From Pseudomonadota bacterium (GTDB lineage Bacteria > Myxococcota_A > Polyangia > Haliangiales > Haliangiaceae): a stretch of 9,154 nucleotides of DNA. Positions 1 through 5,982 of the stretch are shown piece by piece. The notes beneath the pieces were generated by a model, which worked only from the letters and a program-made list of their open reading frames with translations, did no database searches and was not told the DNA's origin. Within the stretch, counting starts at the first letter, position 1. Every line of letters begins with the position of its first letter. The stretch lies in assembly GCA_023428295.1 (NCBI GenBank), contig JAEYYV010000071.1, forward strand, positions 1 through 9,154. The letters are read 5' to 3'. Position numbers and translations under genes: made by a program.

Positions 1-26
1 GGCGTCGTCTGCCCGCTTCCGCCCAA

Positions 27-48
27 ACGTGCCCGCCCTTACGCACGT
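27..48. repeat. Inverted repeat in IS tail, copy A
   Basis: ACGTGC at 27-32 is mirrored by GCACGT at 43-48, with a 10-base loop. The identical structure is at 7495-7516 in copy B. On single-stranded DNA it could fold into the kind of hairpin HUH transposases recognise near oriIS; that role is inferred. Confidence 0.45.
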
Positions 49-62
49 GTCATCGAGCCAAC

Positions 63-91
63 GGGCCCGACCAACGCCCCGTCGCGGGCCC
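63..91. repeat. Inverted repeat in IS tail, copy A
   Basis: GGGCCCG at 63-69 pairs perfectly with CGGGCCC at 85-91 around a 15-base loop. The same structure occurs at 7531-7559 in copy B. It is a second candidate oriIS or transcription-stop hairpin located after the transposase gene. Confidence 0.45.
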
Positions 92-143
92 TCGCCAGGA
101 CCACCGCCGCCCAAACCCCACTTGAACTTCCTCGCCGCCGTCG

Positions 144-419
144 TGGGGCGAGGCCGTCTCGATCCGCGGCAGCCGCCTGGAGGTGGGCGCGTGGGGTGTT
201 GGCCACATGCTGACGACCGACAGCAACAGCTATCCGACGTGGACGTCGGTCGCGACCGTCGACATGCCGGTCGGCGTCTCGCTCGAGTGGAAGATCGTGA
301 TCGGCTCCACCTCGTTCAACAGCGTGCGCTGGGAGAATGGCAACAACCGCTCGTTCCTCGTCGCTCCGACCGCGCTCGCCGACGACAACACGGCGACGCT
401 GCGCGGCTCGTTCCGCTGA
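144..419 (+). pseudogene. 5'-truncated CBM20 starch-binding domain fragment
   Basis: The plus frame ending at TGA 417-419 encodes the C-terminal CBM20 starch-binding domain. Visible motifs in order are WGEAVSIRGSRLEVGAW, YPTW, EWKIV and WENGNNRSF, ending in a short beta-strand-like tail. The residues equivalent to the glucoamylase site-1 ligands appear kept: Trp at 192-194, Lys at 291-293 and Trp at 330-332. CBM20 normally ends secreted amylases, glucoamylases or cyclodextrin glycosyltransferases and holds them on raw starch. Here the catalytic part is missing: domain coding begins with the Trp codon at 144, the first base after the IS tail, and the same frame has a TGA at 123-125 inside the tail. 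A GTG at 183 could start a 78-residue peptide but would lose the first strands. I read this as the remnant of a secreted starch enzyme cut by the left element. It converges on the next gene with only three bases between the stops. Confidence 0.8.
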
Positions 420-422
420 CGA

Positions 423-1784
423 TCAGTTCTGCGGATACTCGGTCCAGCCCTCCGTCCAGTCGTCGCTGCCGATCGCACCGATGAAGGTGGCGCTCGTATC
501 GAAGAAGCCGTTGTTCGGCGGCGTCGCGGCGTTCGCGGTGAGTGGGACGGCTGGCTTGAAGCTCGGCGCAGCCTTGTCGAGCGCGGCGGGCAGGTCCAAA
601 ACGATCGTGCCGACCGCGACGAGATTGCCTTCGTTCAGGTAGTTCGACTCGACGATGTCGTTGCTCGCCTGCGCCGCGGGCAGGTTGGTGAGGCCGTCGG
701 CGCCGTTACCGAACAAGAGGGAGCTCTTGATCGTCAGGTTGCCCGCGTCGAGCTGTGCCTTGGTCGCCGTGTCGCGGAACTCGATGCCGTTGCGGAAGTT
801 AAACCAGATGTGGTTGACGTAGTGACCACCCGTGCCGCGGCGGAACACCGCTGCGTAGTGAGCGACGCCGGTGTAGCTGCGATCGCCGATCAGCGTCGCG
901 TTGTAGATCGTCGGCAACGTGCGCGGTTCCTGCGTGTACGACGCCTCGGTGCCGTGGTTGTCCGATTCGTAGCCATTGGTGGCCTCGGCGAGCGTCGGCG
1001 GGTGCGAGACGTTCTGCACGACGATGAACTGCGCGTTGCCGCTCCACCCGTTGTCGATGTCGAAGCCATCGTCCTGGTTCTGCGACGAGACGATGTGCTT
1101 CACGTTGACCGTGCCGCCGAACAGCTCGATGCCGTCGTCCGAGCCACCGTGGAGCTGCACGTGGTCGATGACCGTGCCCGAGCCCACCCCGGCGAGGGTG
1201 AGATTGTTGAACTCGCGGTCCGACACGAAGTTGAAGCCGGCGAACTGGATGCGCACGTACTTGAGTACGCCGCTGTTGTCAGCGGGATCGCTGCCGCCGA
1301 ACTTGCCCTCGGCGATCGCGGCGGTGAACGCCTCGTAGGTCGCTTCGTCGCTGCCCGTCGCCTGGTTGACGTTGATCGGCGCCTTGCCGAGCACGAGCAC
1401 ACCGCCCCACCAACCCGCGCTGCGCTGACCGACGGGCTGCGAGCTGGTGAAGGTGATCGGATCGGTCGCGGTTCCTTCGGCGATGATCTTCGCGCCGCGC
1501 GCCACCACGAGCACCGCGCCTTGCTCCGCCTGGACGACGGCGCCGGGCTCGATCGTCAAGGTCGCACCGGCTTGAACGAACACGTACTTGAGGCGCGGCA
1601 GGACGTAGAGGTTGTCCTTGGTCCACGTGGTGTCGGACGTGATGTCCTCGCTGACGCGGATGACCTCACCGCCATTCGGTGCGTCGACGACGACGTCGGG
1701 CGCGTCGTTGCCGGGGTTGTTGATGCCGTCATCGCCGCAGGCGGTGAGGAACACGATCGAGAGAATAATCGCACGGTGGTTCAC
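423..1784 (-). CDS. Beta-helix-type lipoprotein, TonB receptor partner
   Basis: This encodes a 453-residue secreted lipoprotein. It has a short signal peptide with lipobox LTAC (Cys16) followed by GDDG, which predicts lipid anchoring, probably at the outer membrane. The body carries right-handed beta-helix-like rungs: AGATLTIEPGAVV, then GAKIIAEGTATDPITFTSS, then WWGGVLVLGKAPI, then repeated turns of the type GVGSGTVIDHVQLHGGSDDGIE and QDDGFDIDNG. Proteins of this layout are often encoded beside TonB receptors and are thought to be surface ligand-binding partners; no ligand is established. The start is GTG at 1784, set by an AAGGAG Shine-Dalgarno five bases upstream. The gene follows the receptor gene with a 13-bp gap on the same strand, so co-transcription is very likely. 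The C-terminus ends in a Trp-rich DDWTEGWTEYPQN motif. Family membership is firm as to fold type; substrate is unknown. Confidence 0.85.
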   Translation of the reverse strand: MNHRAIILSIVFLTACGDDGINNPGNDAPDVVVDAPNGGEVIRVSEDITSDTTWTKDNLYVLPRLKYVFVQAGATLTIEPGAVVQAEQGAVLVVARGAKIIAEGTATDPITFTSSQPVGQRSAGWWGGVLVLGKAPINVNQATGSDEATYEAFTAAIAEGKFGGSDPADNSGVLKYVRIQFAGFNFVSDREFNNLTLAGVGSGTVIDHVQLHGGSDDGIELFGGTVNVKHIVSSQNQDDGFDIDNGWSGNAQFIVVQNVSHPPTLAEATNGYESDNHGTEASYTQEPRTLPTIYNATLIGDRSYTGVAHYAAVFRRGTGGHYVNHIWFNFRNGIEFRDTATKAQLDAGNLTIKSSLLFGNGADGLTNLPAAQASNDIVESNYLNEGNLVAVGTIVLDLPAALDKAAPSFKPAVPLTANAATPPNNGFFDTSATFIGAIGSDDWTEGWTEYPQN

Positions 1785-1797
1785 GGAAGCTCCTTGG

Positions 1798-4563
1798 TCA
1801 TTCGATGGTCATCTCGACGCTGCCGACGACGGTCACGCCGAGTGGATACGAGTAGATCTCGACGCCGTCTTGCGTGCGCACGACGTCGGAGTCGAGCAGG
1901 TTCGCGGCGGTGAGCTTGAGCCGCGTGTTGCGCGGCAGCGGTTGGCTGATCGCCAGATCGAGGCGGTGAACCGGCTCCTCGTAGATGTCGCCGTTGCCCG
2001 CCGTGCCGACTTCCTCGATGCGGCGACCGAACGAGTTGTACAGGACGTCGACGCGCGTCTTGGTCGCGGTCGATTCGTAGCCGACGCCGACGTTGGCCAC
2101 GTACGAGGACTGGCCTTGCAGCGCGCGCACCACGCCCTCGCGAGCGATGCGCGAGCGGATCAAGCTGAGGTTTCCGCTGATGGAGAATTCGCTCAGCGCG
2201 CCGGCAAGGCGGCCGAGCGAAATGCGTGCCTCGAGCTCGAGTCCAACGAGGCTCGCGCGGTCCGAGTTGGCGAAGCTGACGTTCTGTCCATCGCCGCCGT
2301 TCTCGACGGTGCGTTCGATCGGCTGATCGAAGTGCTTGGCGAACACGCTCGCCGCGATCACTTCGCTCTCGCCGAGGAACGTCTCCCAGCGGAGATCACC
2401 GCTGTGGATCGTCGTCTGGACGAGGTCGGGGTTGCCACCGATCGCGCGGCGCCGGATGTAATCGAAGTACAGCGACGGCGCGAGCTCGCGGAAGTTGGGG
2501 CGCGCGACCGTCATGCCATACGCGGCGCGCAGGTTCGTCGACGGCGTGAGCGCGTAGACCAGGTTCGCCGACGGCAACAGGTTGCGATCCTTGTGCTCGG
2601 TCGGCGGCTCCGGCGTGACCATCAGGTCGATGTTCGAGGCCATGCCGACCTCGAGGTCCGACGCCTCGAACCGCGCACCGGCGATCGCGCGCAGGTTCGA
2701 CGTGAGCGCGACGTCGGCCATCGCGTACGCGGCCGCGATCGTGCGGATCGCGCGGTAGCCGTCCGATGGGATCGTGGCCTCGAGCATCGTCATCGCGAGG
2801 CCCGCGTTGTTCGGATCGAACGCGTCATTCGGATCGGAGAACACCGCGTCGCCCATCAGCGAGAAGCGAAAGCGACGCTGCTGGTAATCGCGCTCTCCGC
2901 GCTGGATCGAACTGCCGAACGCGAGCTTCACGCGATCGTATGGAACGCGCAGCGACAGGCCCGCACCCAGCGTGGTGTCGGCGAGCTCGCCGAACAAGCG
3001 CTCGGATGCGCCGGCGCCGCTGGTGATCGCGTACCGACCATCGTCGAGCTGCGTGCGCAAGAGGTCGCGCGTGTCGGGTTCGTGTTGCGCGACGCGCGCC
3101 ACGTTGCCTTGCCAGTCGAGGATCGCGTGCTTCGCGAGCGTGTGCGTGCCGAGCAGCTGGCCGAACGCGAGCTCGCGCTGGAGGAACTGCAAGCGCGTGC
3201 GGTCGACGACCGACGCGTTGTTCTCGGTGCCGGTGACCTGGCTCGCCAGCACATCGCCGGTGTGCGTGTACAGGCCGACGAGGTGGATGTTCTGGCCCTT
3301 CGACGGCGCCCACCCAGTCATCGCGACCGCGCCGAGATTTGCCTGCTCGGTCGTCGCGTCATCCTCGATCTGCATCAACGAGGGAAGATGACCGCCATTG
3401 CCATCTGACTCGCCGACGCGCGAGACGTGCGCCTTGCGCCGCGTGTAGCCGTGGCCGTAGCTGAGGCTCGCGAAGTAGCCAAGGCGCTGTCCGTCGCCCG
3501 GACGAAGCGTGTCGCCGATCTGCGCGGACGCCGACATGTTCGGACCGACGCGACGGCGGGTGGTCTGCCAGTTGGGCGCGAACGCACCGACCTGAGCGTT
3601 GACCTGCTCCTGGGACAGCGACGGGTCACCCGCGAGCTTGTGGTCGGGGATGACCGACGGCAGCGAACGACTGCCATCGTCGTAGCCGAGCACGTCGAGA
3701 CCACCGCCGCGCTGCGTGTTCAGCGACTGGAACGAGCTGAGCGTGTTGTTGCCCAGGCCGACCTTGGCCTTGAACGAGAACCTGGTCGGATAGCTGCGTG
3801 TCTCAAGACCGAGCGCGCCGCCCGCGAAGCTCGCCGGCATGTCGGGCGAGAACGTCTTGTGGACGGTGAGGTTCGTGATGAGCGCCGCGGGAAACAGATC
3901 GAGCGGTGCCGCCGGCACGTCGGGATCGGGGCTCGGCAGCGGCACGCCGTTGAGCAAGGTCATCGAGTAGCGACCACCGAGGCCGCGGATCACGATGTAG
4001 CGGTTGTCCTGGACCGTCGCGCCGACCATGCGCTTGGACGCGTCCGAAGCGTTGCCATCGGGAGACCGCGCGATCTGCTCGGCGCCGATCGCATCGCTGA
4101 CGGTCGCGGCGAACCGGCGCTCGGCGAGGAGCGCGGAGTCCTTGCGCGTGTCGATCGTGTCGTAGATCTCGATCGTCTCGTCGTTCGTGTCGACCTGCGC
4201 GAGATCGAGCGACAGGGTCTCGAGGTCGATCGTCGTGTCCGCGACGATCGTGACCGTGCGAACGAGCTCCCCGTACTCCGGCGTCGAGAACGTGATCGTG
4301 TAGGTGCCGGGCTCCAGCGTCAGCGTGAACGTGCCGTCGAAGTCGCTGGCGAGCGTTTGCTTGCCGGTCGCTCCCTCGATCGAGATCGTCGCGGCGGGCA
4401 GGCCCTCACCGCTCATCTTGTCGATGACCTTGCCGGTCACCGTTCCTTGCGCGGGTCGTGTGTCGCTCGGTGGCGAATCCGTCGGTGCAGGGGCCTGGGC
4501 CCACGCGTTCGCTCCGAGGACCATCGCGACCAGCAGGCTCGAACGGAAGTGACAGCGGACCAT
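1798..4563 (-). CDS. TonB-dependent outer-membrane receptor with N-terminal regulatory-like domain
   Basis: This is a 921-residue outer-membrane beta-barrel transporter energised by TonB-ExbBD. The start is ATG at 4563, because AGGAG lies about seven bases upstream and a typical signal peptide follows (hydrophobic LLVAMVLGANAWA, cleavage near residue 22); an in-frame start at 4587 would add eight residues ahead of the signal and lacks this support. Residues about 39-121 form a carboxypeptidase-regulatory-like beta-sandwich (GTVTGKVIDKMSGEGLPAA, EPGTYTITFS). A possible TonB box is ETIEIY near 129-134. The plug runs from about 150 to 256, with SPDGNASDASKRMVGATVQD, VIRGLGGRYSMTLLNGVPLP and PAAPLDLFPAALI; the rest is barrel. 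The frame is unbroken throughout. The final residue is Glu rather than the usual aromatic, which is mildly unusual for barrel assembly. The gene leads the lipoprotein by 13 bp. Starch or maltodextrin uptake is only a guess from the neighbouring CBM20 fragment. Confidence 0.92.
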   Translation of the reverse strand: MVRCHFRSSLLVAMVLGANAWAQAPAPTDSPPSDTRPAQGTVTGKVIDKMSGEGLPAATISIEGATGKQTLASDFDGTFTLTLEPGTYTITFSTPEYGELVRTVTIVADTTIDLETLSLDLAQVDTNDETIEIYDTIDTRKDSALLAERRFAATVSDAIGAEQIARSPDGNASDASKRMVGATVQDNRYIVIRGLGGRYSMTLLNGVPLPSPDPDVPAAPLDLFPAALITNLTVHKTFSPDMPASFAGGALGLETRSYPTRFSFKAKVGLGNNTLSSFQSLNTQRGGGLDVLGYDDGSRSLPSVIPDHKLAGDPSLSQEQVNAQVGAFAPNWQTTRRRVGPNMSASAQIGDTLRPGDGQRLGYFASLSYGHGYTRRKAHVSRVGESDGNGGHLPSLMQIEDDATTEQANLGAVAMTGWAPSKGQNIHLVGLYTHTGDVLASQVTGTENNASVVDRTRLQFLQRELAFGQLLGTHTLAKHAILDWQGNVARVAQHEPDTRDLLRTQLDDGRYAITSGAGASERLFGELADTTLGAGLSLRVPYDRVKLAFGSSIQRGERDYQQRRFRFSLMGDAVFSDPNDAFDPNNAGLAMTMLEATIPSDGYRAIRTIAAAYAMADVALTSNLRAIAGARFEASDLEVGMASNIDLMVTPEPPTEHKDRNLLPSANLVYALTPSTNLRAAYGMTVARPNFRELAPSLYFDYIRRRAIGGNPDLVQTTIHSGDLRWETFLGESEVIAASVFAKHFDQPIERTVENGGDGQNVSFANSDRASLVGLELEARISLGRLAGALSEFSISGNLSLIRSRIAREGVVRALQGQSSYVANVGVGYESTATKTRVDVLYNSFGRRIEEVGTAGNGDIYEEPVHRLDLAISQPLPRNTRLKLTAANLLDSDVVRTQDGVEIYSYPLGVTVVGSVEMTIE

Positions 4564-4696
4564 CGTGGGCTCCTCGACAACCGCCACCTGGCGGCGAACG
4601 AGGGCACCCTACGGAGTCAAGATGTCGGGCTGGCGGTGGTTTCGTGGCAGGACGGAAACAACGCGCGCCGCGTACCACGAGATCGGAGCGAGGCTC
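4564..4696 (-). other. Intergenic region upstream of the receptor operon
   Basis: These 133 bases separate the small lipoprotein stop from the receptor start. They hold the receptor Shine-Dalgarno, the 4581-4594 dyad and the TTGACT hexamer. No hairpin plus T-run terminator for the upstream gene is visible, so read-through from the lipoprotein gene is possible. Confidence 0.4.
4581..4594. promoter_or_regulatory. Dyad in the TonB receptor leader, operator candidate
   Basis: CCGCCA and TGGCGG form a perfect 6+6 dyad with a 2-base spacer, 17 bases upstream of the receptor start codon and just before its Shine-Dalgarno. On the minus strand a TTGACT at 4620-4615 could be a -35 box, but I see no convincing -10 element at the right distance. 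The dyad could be a repressor site or a small leader hairpin; given the GC content, chance is possible. Confidence 0.3.
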
Positions 4697-5218
4697 TCAG
4701 GTCTCGCCGTTGTCGTTGCACAGCTTGTTCGCCGGCTGCGACGGCAACACCTTGACCCGCTGGATCGTCACGTTGGATTGCGTCGCACCGACGCTGACCG
4801 CGAGCTTGATCTTCAGGCACTCGGGCTTCGGATCGCTCGACGACGTGTTCGTCATCGTCCGCTTGAGGATGAAGGTCTGGCCGGCGCTCGTGTGCTTGTA
4901 GCTCTGCAGGTTGAACGGGCGATGCTTGCCGTTGGTCACCGCGAGCTTGCTCGCGATGCACTCCGCCACCTGGAACGTCGCGTTCGTGCCCGGATCGCTG
5001 CCCTGCGTGAGCAGGCCGAGGCTGAGCCAGCTGGTGCTCGTGCCCGCGACGAGGCAGCTCGCGTAGTTCTGGACGTTCTCGACCGACGCCGACAGCGCGG
5101 CGACGTCCGTCCCCTCGATGGACTCGTCGATGGTTGCGTCGTCCGCGGTGGCGATGCAGCCGGCGAAACCGAGCGCGAGGCCAGAGAGAATGGTGAGCGT
5201 GGACAGATTCGAGGTCAT
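4697..5218 (-). CDS. Small secreted lipoprotein of unknown function
   Basis: This encodes a 173-residue protein I do not recognise. It starts with a signal peptide whose hydrophobic core is LTILSGLALGF, followed by lipobox FAGC (Cys21), so it is probably a lipoprotein. The mature part begins with an acidic, Ala/Ser-rich linker (TADDATIDESIEGTD), then a domain with four Cys residues (in ASCL, AEC, PECLKIK and KLCND) spaced so that two disulfides are possible. The absence of other domain motifs leaves the role open. The ATG at 5218 is preceded by AAGGAAG at a suitable distance, and that motif lies inside a perfect hairpin (5220-5251), which suggests controlled translation. It reads the same way as the AraC remnant upstream and the TonB operon downstream, with 133 bases before the latter. 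Confidence 0.75.
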   Translation of the reverse strand: MTSNLSTLTILSGLALGFAGCIATADDATIDESIEGTDVAALSASVENVQNYASCLVAGTSTSWLSLGLLTQGSDPGTNATFQVAECIASKLAVTNGKHRPFNLQSYKHTSAGQTFILKRTMTNTSSSDPKPECLKIKLAVSVGATQSNVTIQRVKVLPSQPANKLCNDNGET

Positions 5219-5219
5219 G

Positions 5220-5251
5220 GGCGCTTCCTTAATTAAGAGAGTGGAAGCGCC
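5220..5251 (-). promoter_or_regulatory. Perfect 9-bp hairpin covering the Shine-Dalgarno of the small lipoprotein
   Basis: On the minus strand GGCGCTTCC (5251-5243), a 14-base AT-rich loop (5242-5229) and GGAAGCGCC (5228-5220) form a perfect stem. The GGAAG of the Shine-Dalgarno is in the 3' arm, and the ATG at 5218 follows one base after the stem. If the transcript starts upstream, the stem would hide the ribosome binding site. The alternative is a DNA operator. The structure is seen; the regulatory role is inferred. Confidence 0.55.
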
Positions 5252-5302
5252 AGATAGCGTGGAGCGGGTTGCGCGAGTTCGTCGATCGCTTGCGAGAAAC
5301 CG

Positions 5303-5842
5303 TCACTCTGCCTTGGGAGGCTCGCCATGTGGTGGCAGGACCGTGCGAGCGATCACGACCTTGTGGAACGCCGACGGCGGCACTCCGAAGTGACGCCGAA
5401 ACGCCGTCGTGAACGCCGAGAGGCTGGCGTAGCCGAGCTGGGTCGCGACCTCGCCGACCGCCTTGTCTCCTGCACGCAGCATCAGCACACCGGCCTCGAG
5501 CCGGCGCGCACGCTGATGCGAGGCAGGTGAGGTCCCGAGCTCGCGCTTGAACACGCGCAACAAGGTTGCCTCGCTCGAGTGCACCGCGCGTGCGAGATCG
5601 CCGACACCGACCGGCTCGAACAGATGCTCGTCGAGCCAGCGCAACGCGCGGGCCAGCAACGGGCTGCCCTCGTACACGCCGGTGTTGCGTGTATGGCCGC
5701 TCAGCCGTTCGGCGCCGAGAAAGTAGATCTCCTTCGCGATCTCGGTCTCGAGAAACAGCGCGGCCGCGCTGGTGTGGTTCGCACAGATCTCGCGCTCGAA
5801 CAGGTAGCGATGGTATCCGAGCGAATCGGTCCGCGCGCATGA
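5303..5842 (-). pseudogene. AraC-family transcriptional regulator, N-terminus lost
   Basis: The minus frame ending at TGA 5305-5303 encodes an AraC/XylS-type C-terminal DNA-binding domain. It has two helix-turn-helix units: VGVGDLARAVHSSEATLLRVF and AVGEVATQLGYASLSAFTTAF, the second followed by the family signature FRRHFGVPPSAF. Ahead of it lies part of the N-terminal domain (REICANHTSAAALFLETEIA, then KEIYFLGAERL), readable back to about 5842. Beyond that the frame stays open but looks unlike protein from this family and runs into the IS91-type element. About 180 residues remain of the 250-300 expected. A GTG at 5677 could give a 124-residue protein with little more than the DNA-binding domain. 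It lies 84 bases upstream of the small lipoprotein on the same strand and may once have regulated the cluster. The exact 5' boundary is uncertain by tens of bases. Confidence 0.75.
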
Positions 5843-5898
5843 GATCGAAGGTGCCCGGCGTGGCCTCGGTGGACACGTGGCGACGAGGCTTGCCTGAC

Positions 5899-5936
5899 GT
5901 CCGGTATGCGGACAGCGCGTGTCGCAAGCGTGCGAC
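5899..5936. repeat. Paired hairpins at the transposase-side end, candidate terIS
   Basis: Two perfect inverted repeats sit close together upstream of the transposase: GTCCG-gtatg-CGGAC at 5899-5913 and GTCGCA-agcg-TGCGAC at 5921-5936. They lie between the last recognisable AraC codon and the transposase start. IS91-family elements have their termination end (terIS) upstream of the transposase, so this is where it should be. The boundary itself cannot be fixed without the second element copy. Confidence 0.4.
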
Positions 5937-5970
5937 GTGTGGTCGTGATCGGCCGGCCCGGAACTTTCAA

Positions 5971-5982
5971 CGCACGCGTGCG
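5971..5982. promoter_or_regulatory. 12-bp palindrome at the transposase start
   Basis: CGCACGCGTGCG is a perfect palindrome whose last base is the first base of the proposed GTG start codon. It might bind the transposase or another repressor for autoregulation, or be chance in GC-rich DNA. Confidence 0.3.

Larger units (their letters stand above)
1..143 (+). repeat. IS91-type element tail (oriIS-side end), copy A
   Basis: These bases match 7469-7611 at 141 of 143 positions in the same orientation; the differences are at 112 (C versus G) and 139 (C versus G). In the second copy the segment starts 21 bases after the stop codon of an IS91-type transposase. In the IS91 family the end downstream of the transposase is the replication origin end (oriIS), so I infer that copy A is the right end of another element whose transposase lies just left of the window. 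The segment holds two perfect inverted repeats (27-48 and 63-91) and the string CTTGAACTTCC, which resembles IS91/ISCR origin ends as I remember them; this was not checked against a database. Sequence identity stops at 143, exactly where starch-binding-domain coding begins. Confidence 0.85.

Noticed and set aside
121..124. CTTG as the classical IS91 border tetranucleotide
   Set aside because: The two copies stay identical for another 14 bases after it, so it lies inside the shared element.
416..426. CTGA-cga-TCAG dyad at the convergent stops
   Set aside because: Four pairs formed by two facing TGA stop codons; explained by the coding ends.
29..484. Open frame starting in the left IS tail and crossing the CBM20 fragment
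   Set aside because: It shares its first 40 or so codons with the frame at 7497 only because the tail is repeated; past the tail it is out of frame with the CBM20 coding.
810..1913. Plus-strand open frame of 367 codons over the beta-helix lipoprotein
   Set aside because: Mirror frame of a supported gene; no domain or ribosome binding site.
1612..3408. Long plus-strand open frame of 598 codons antisense to the receptor gene
   Set aside because: Composition is dominated by Arg, Ala, Val and Asp with no motifs, as expected for the mirror of a GC-rich coding frame; the minus strand has clear receptor domains.
3427..4755. Plus-strand open frame of 442 codons over the receptor plug region
   Set aside because: Same Arg-rich shadow pattern, no start signal, and it overlaps a certain gene.
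5229..5927. Minus-strand open frame of 232 codons over the AraC remnant
   Set aside because: It is in a different frame from the one with the helix-turn-helix signature and its product is Arg-rich without motifs.
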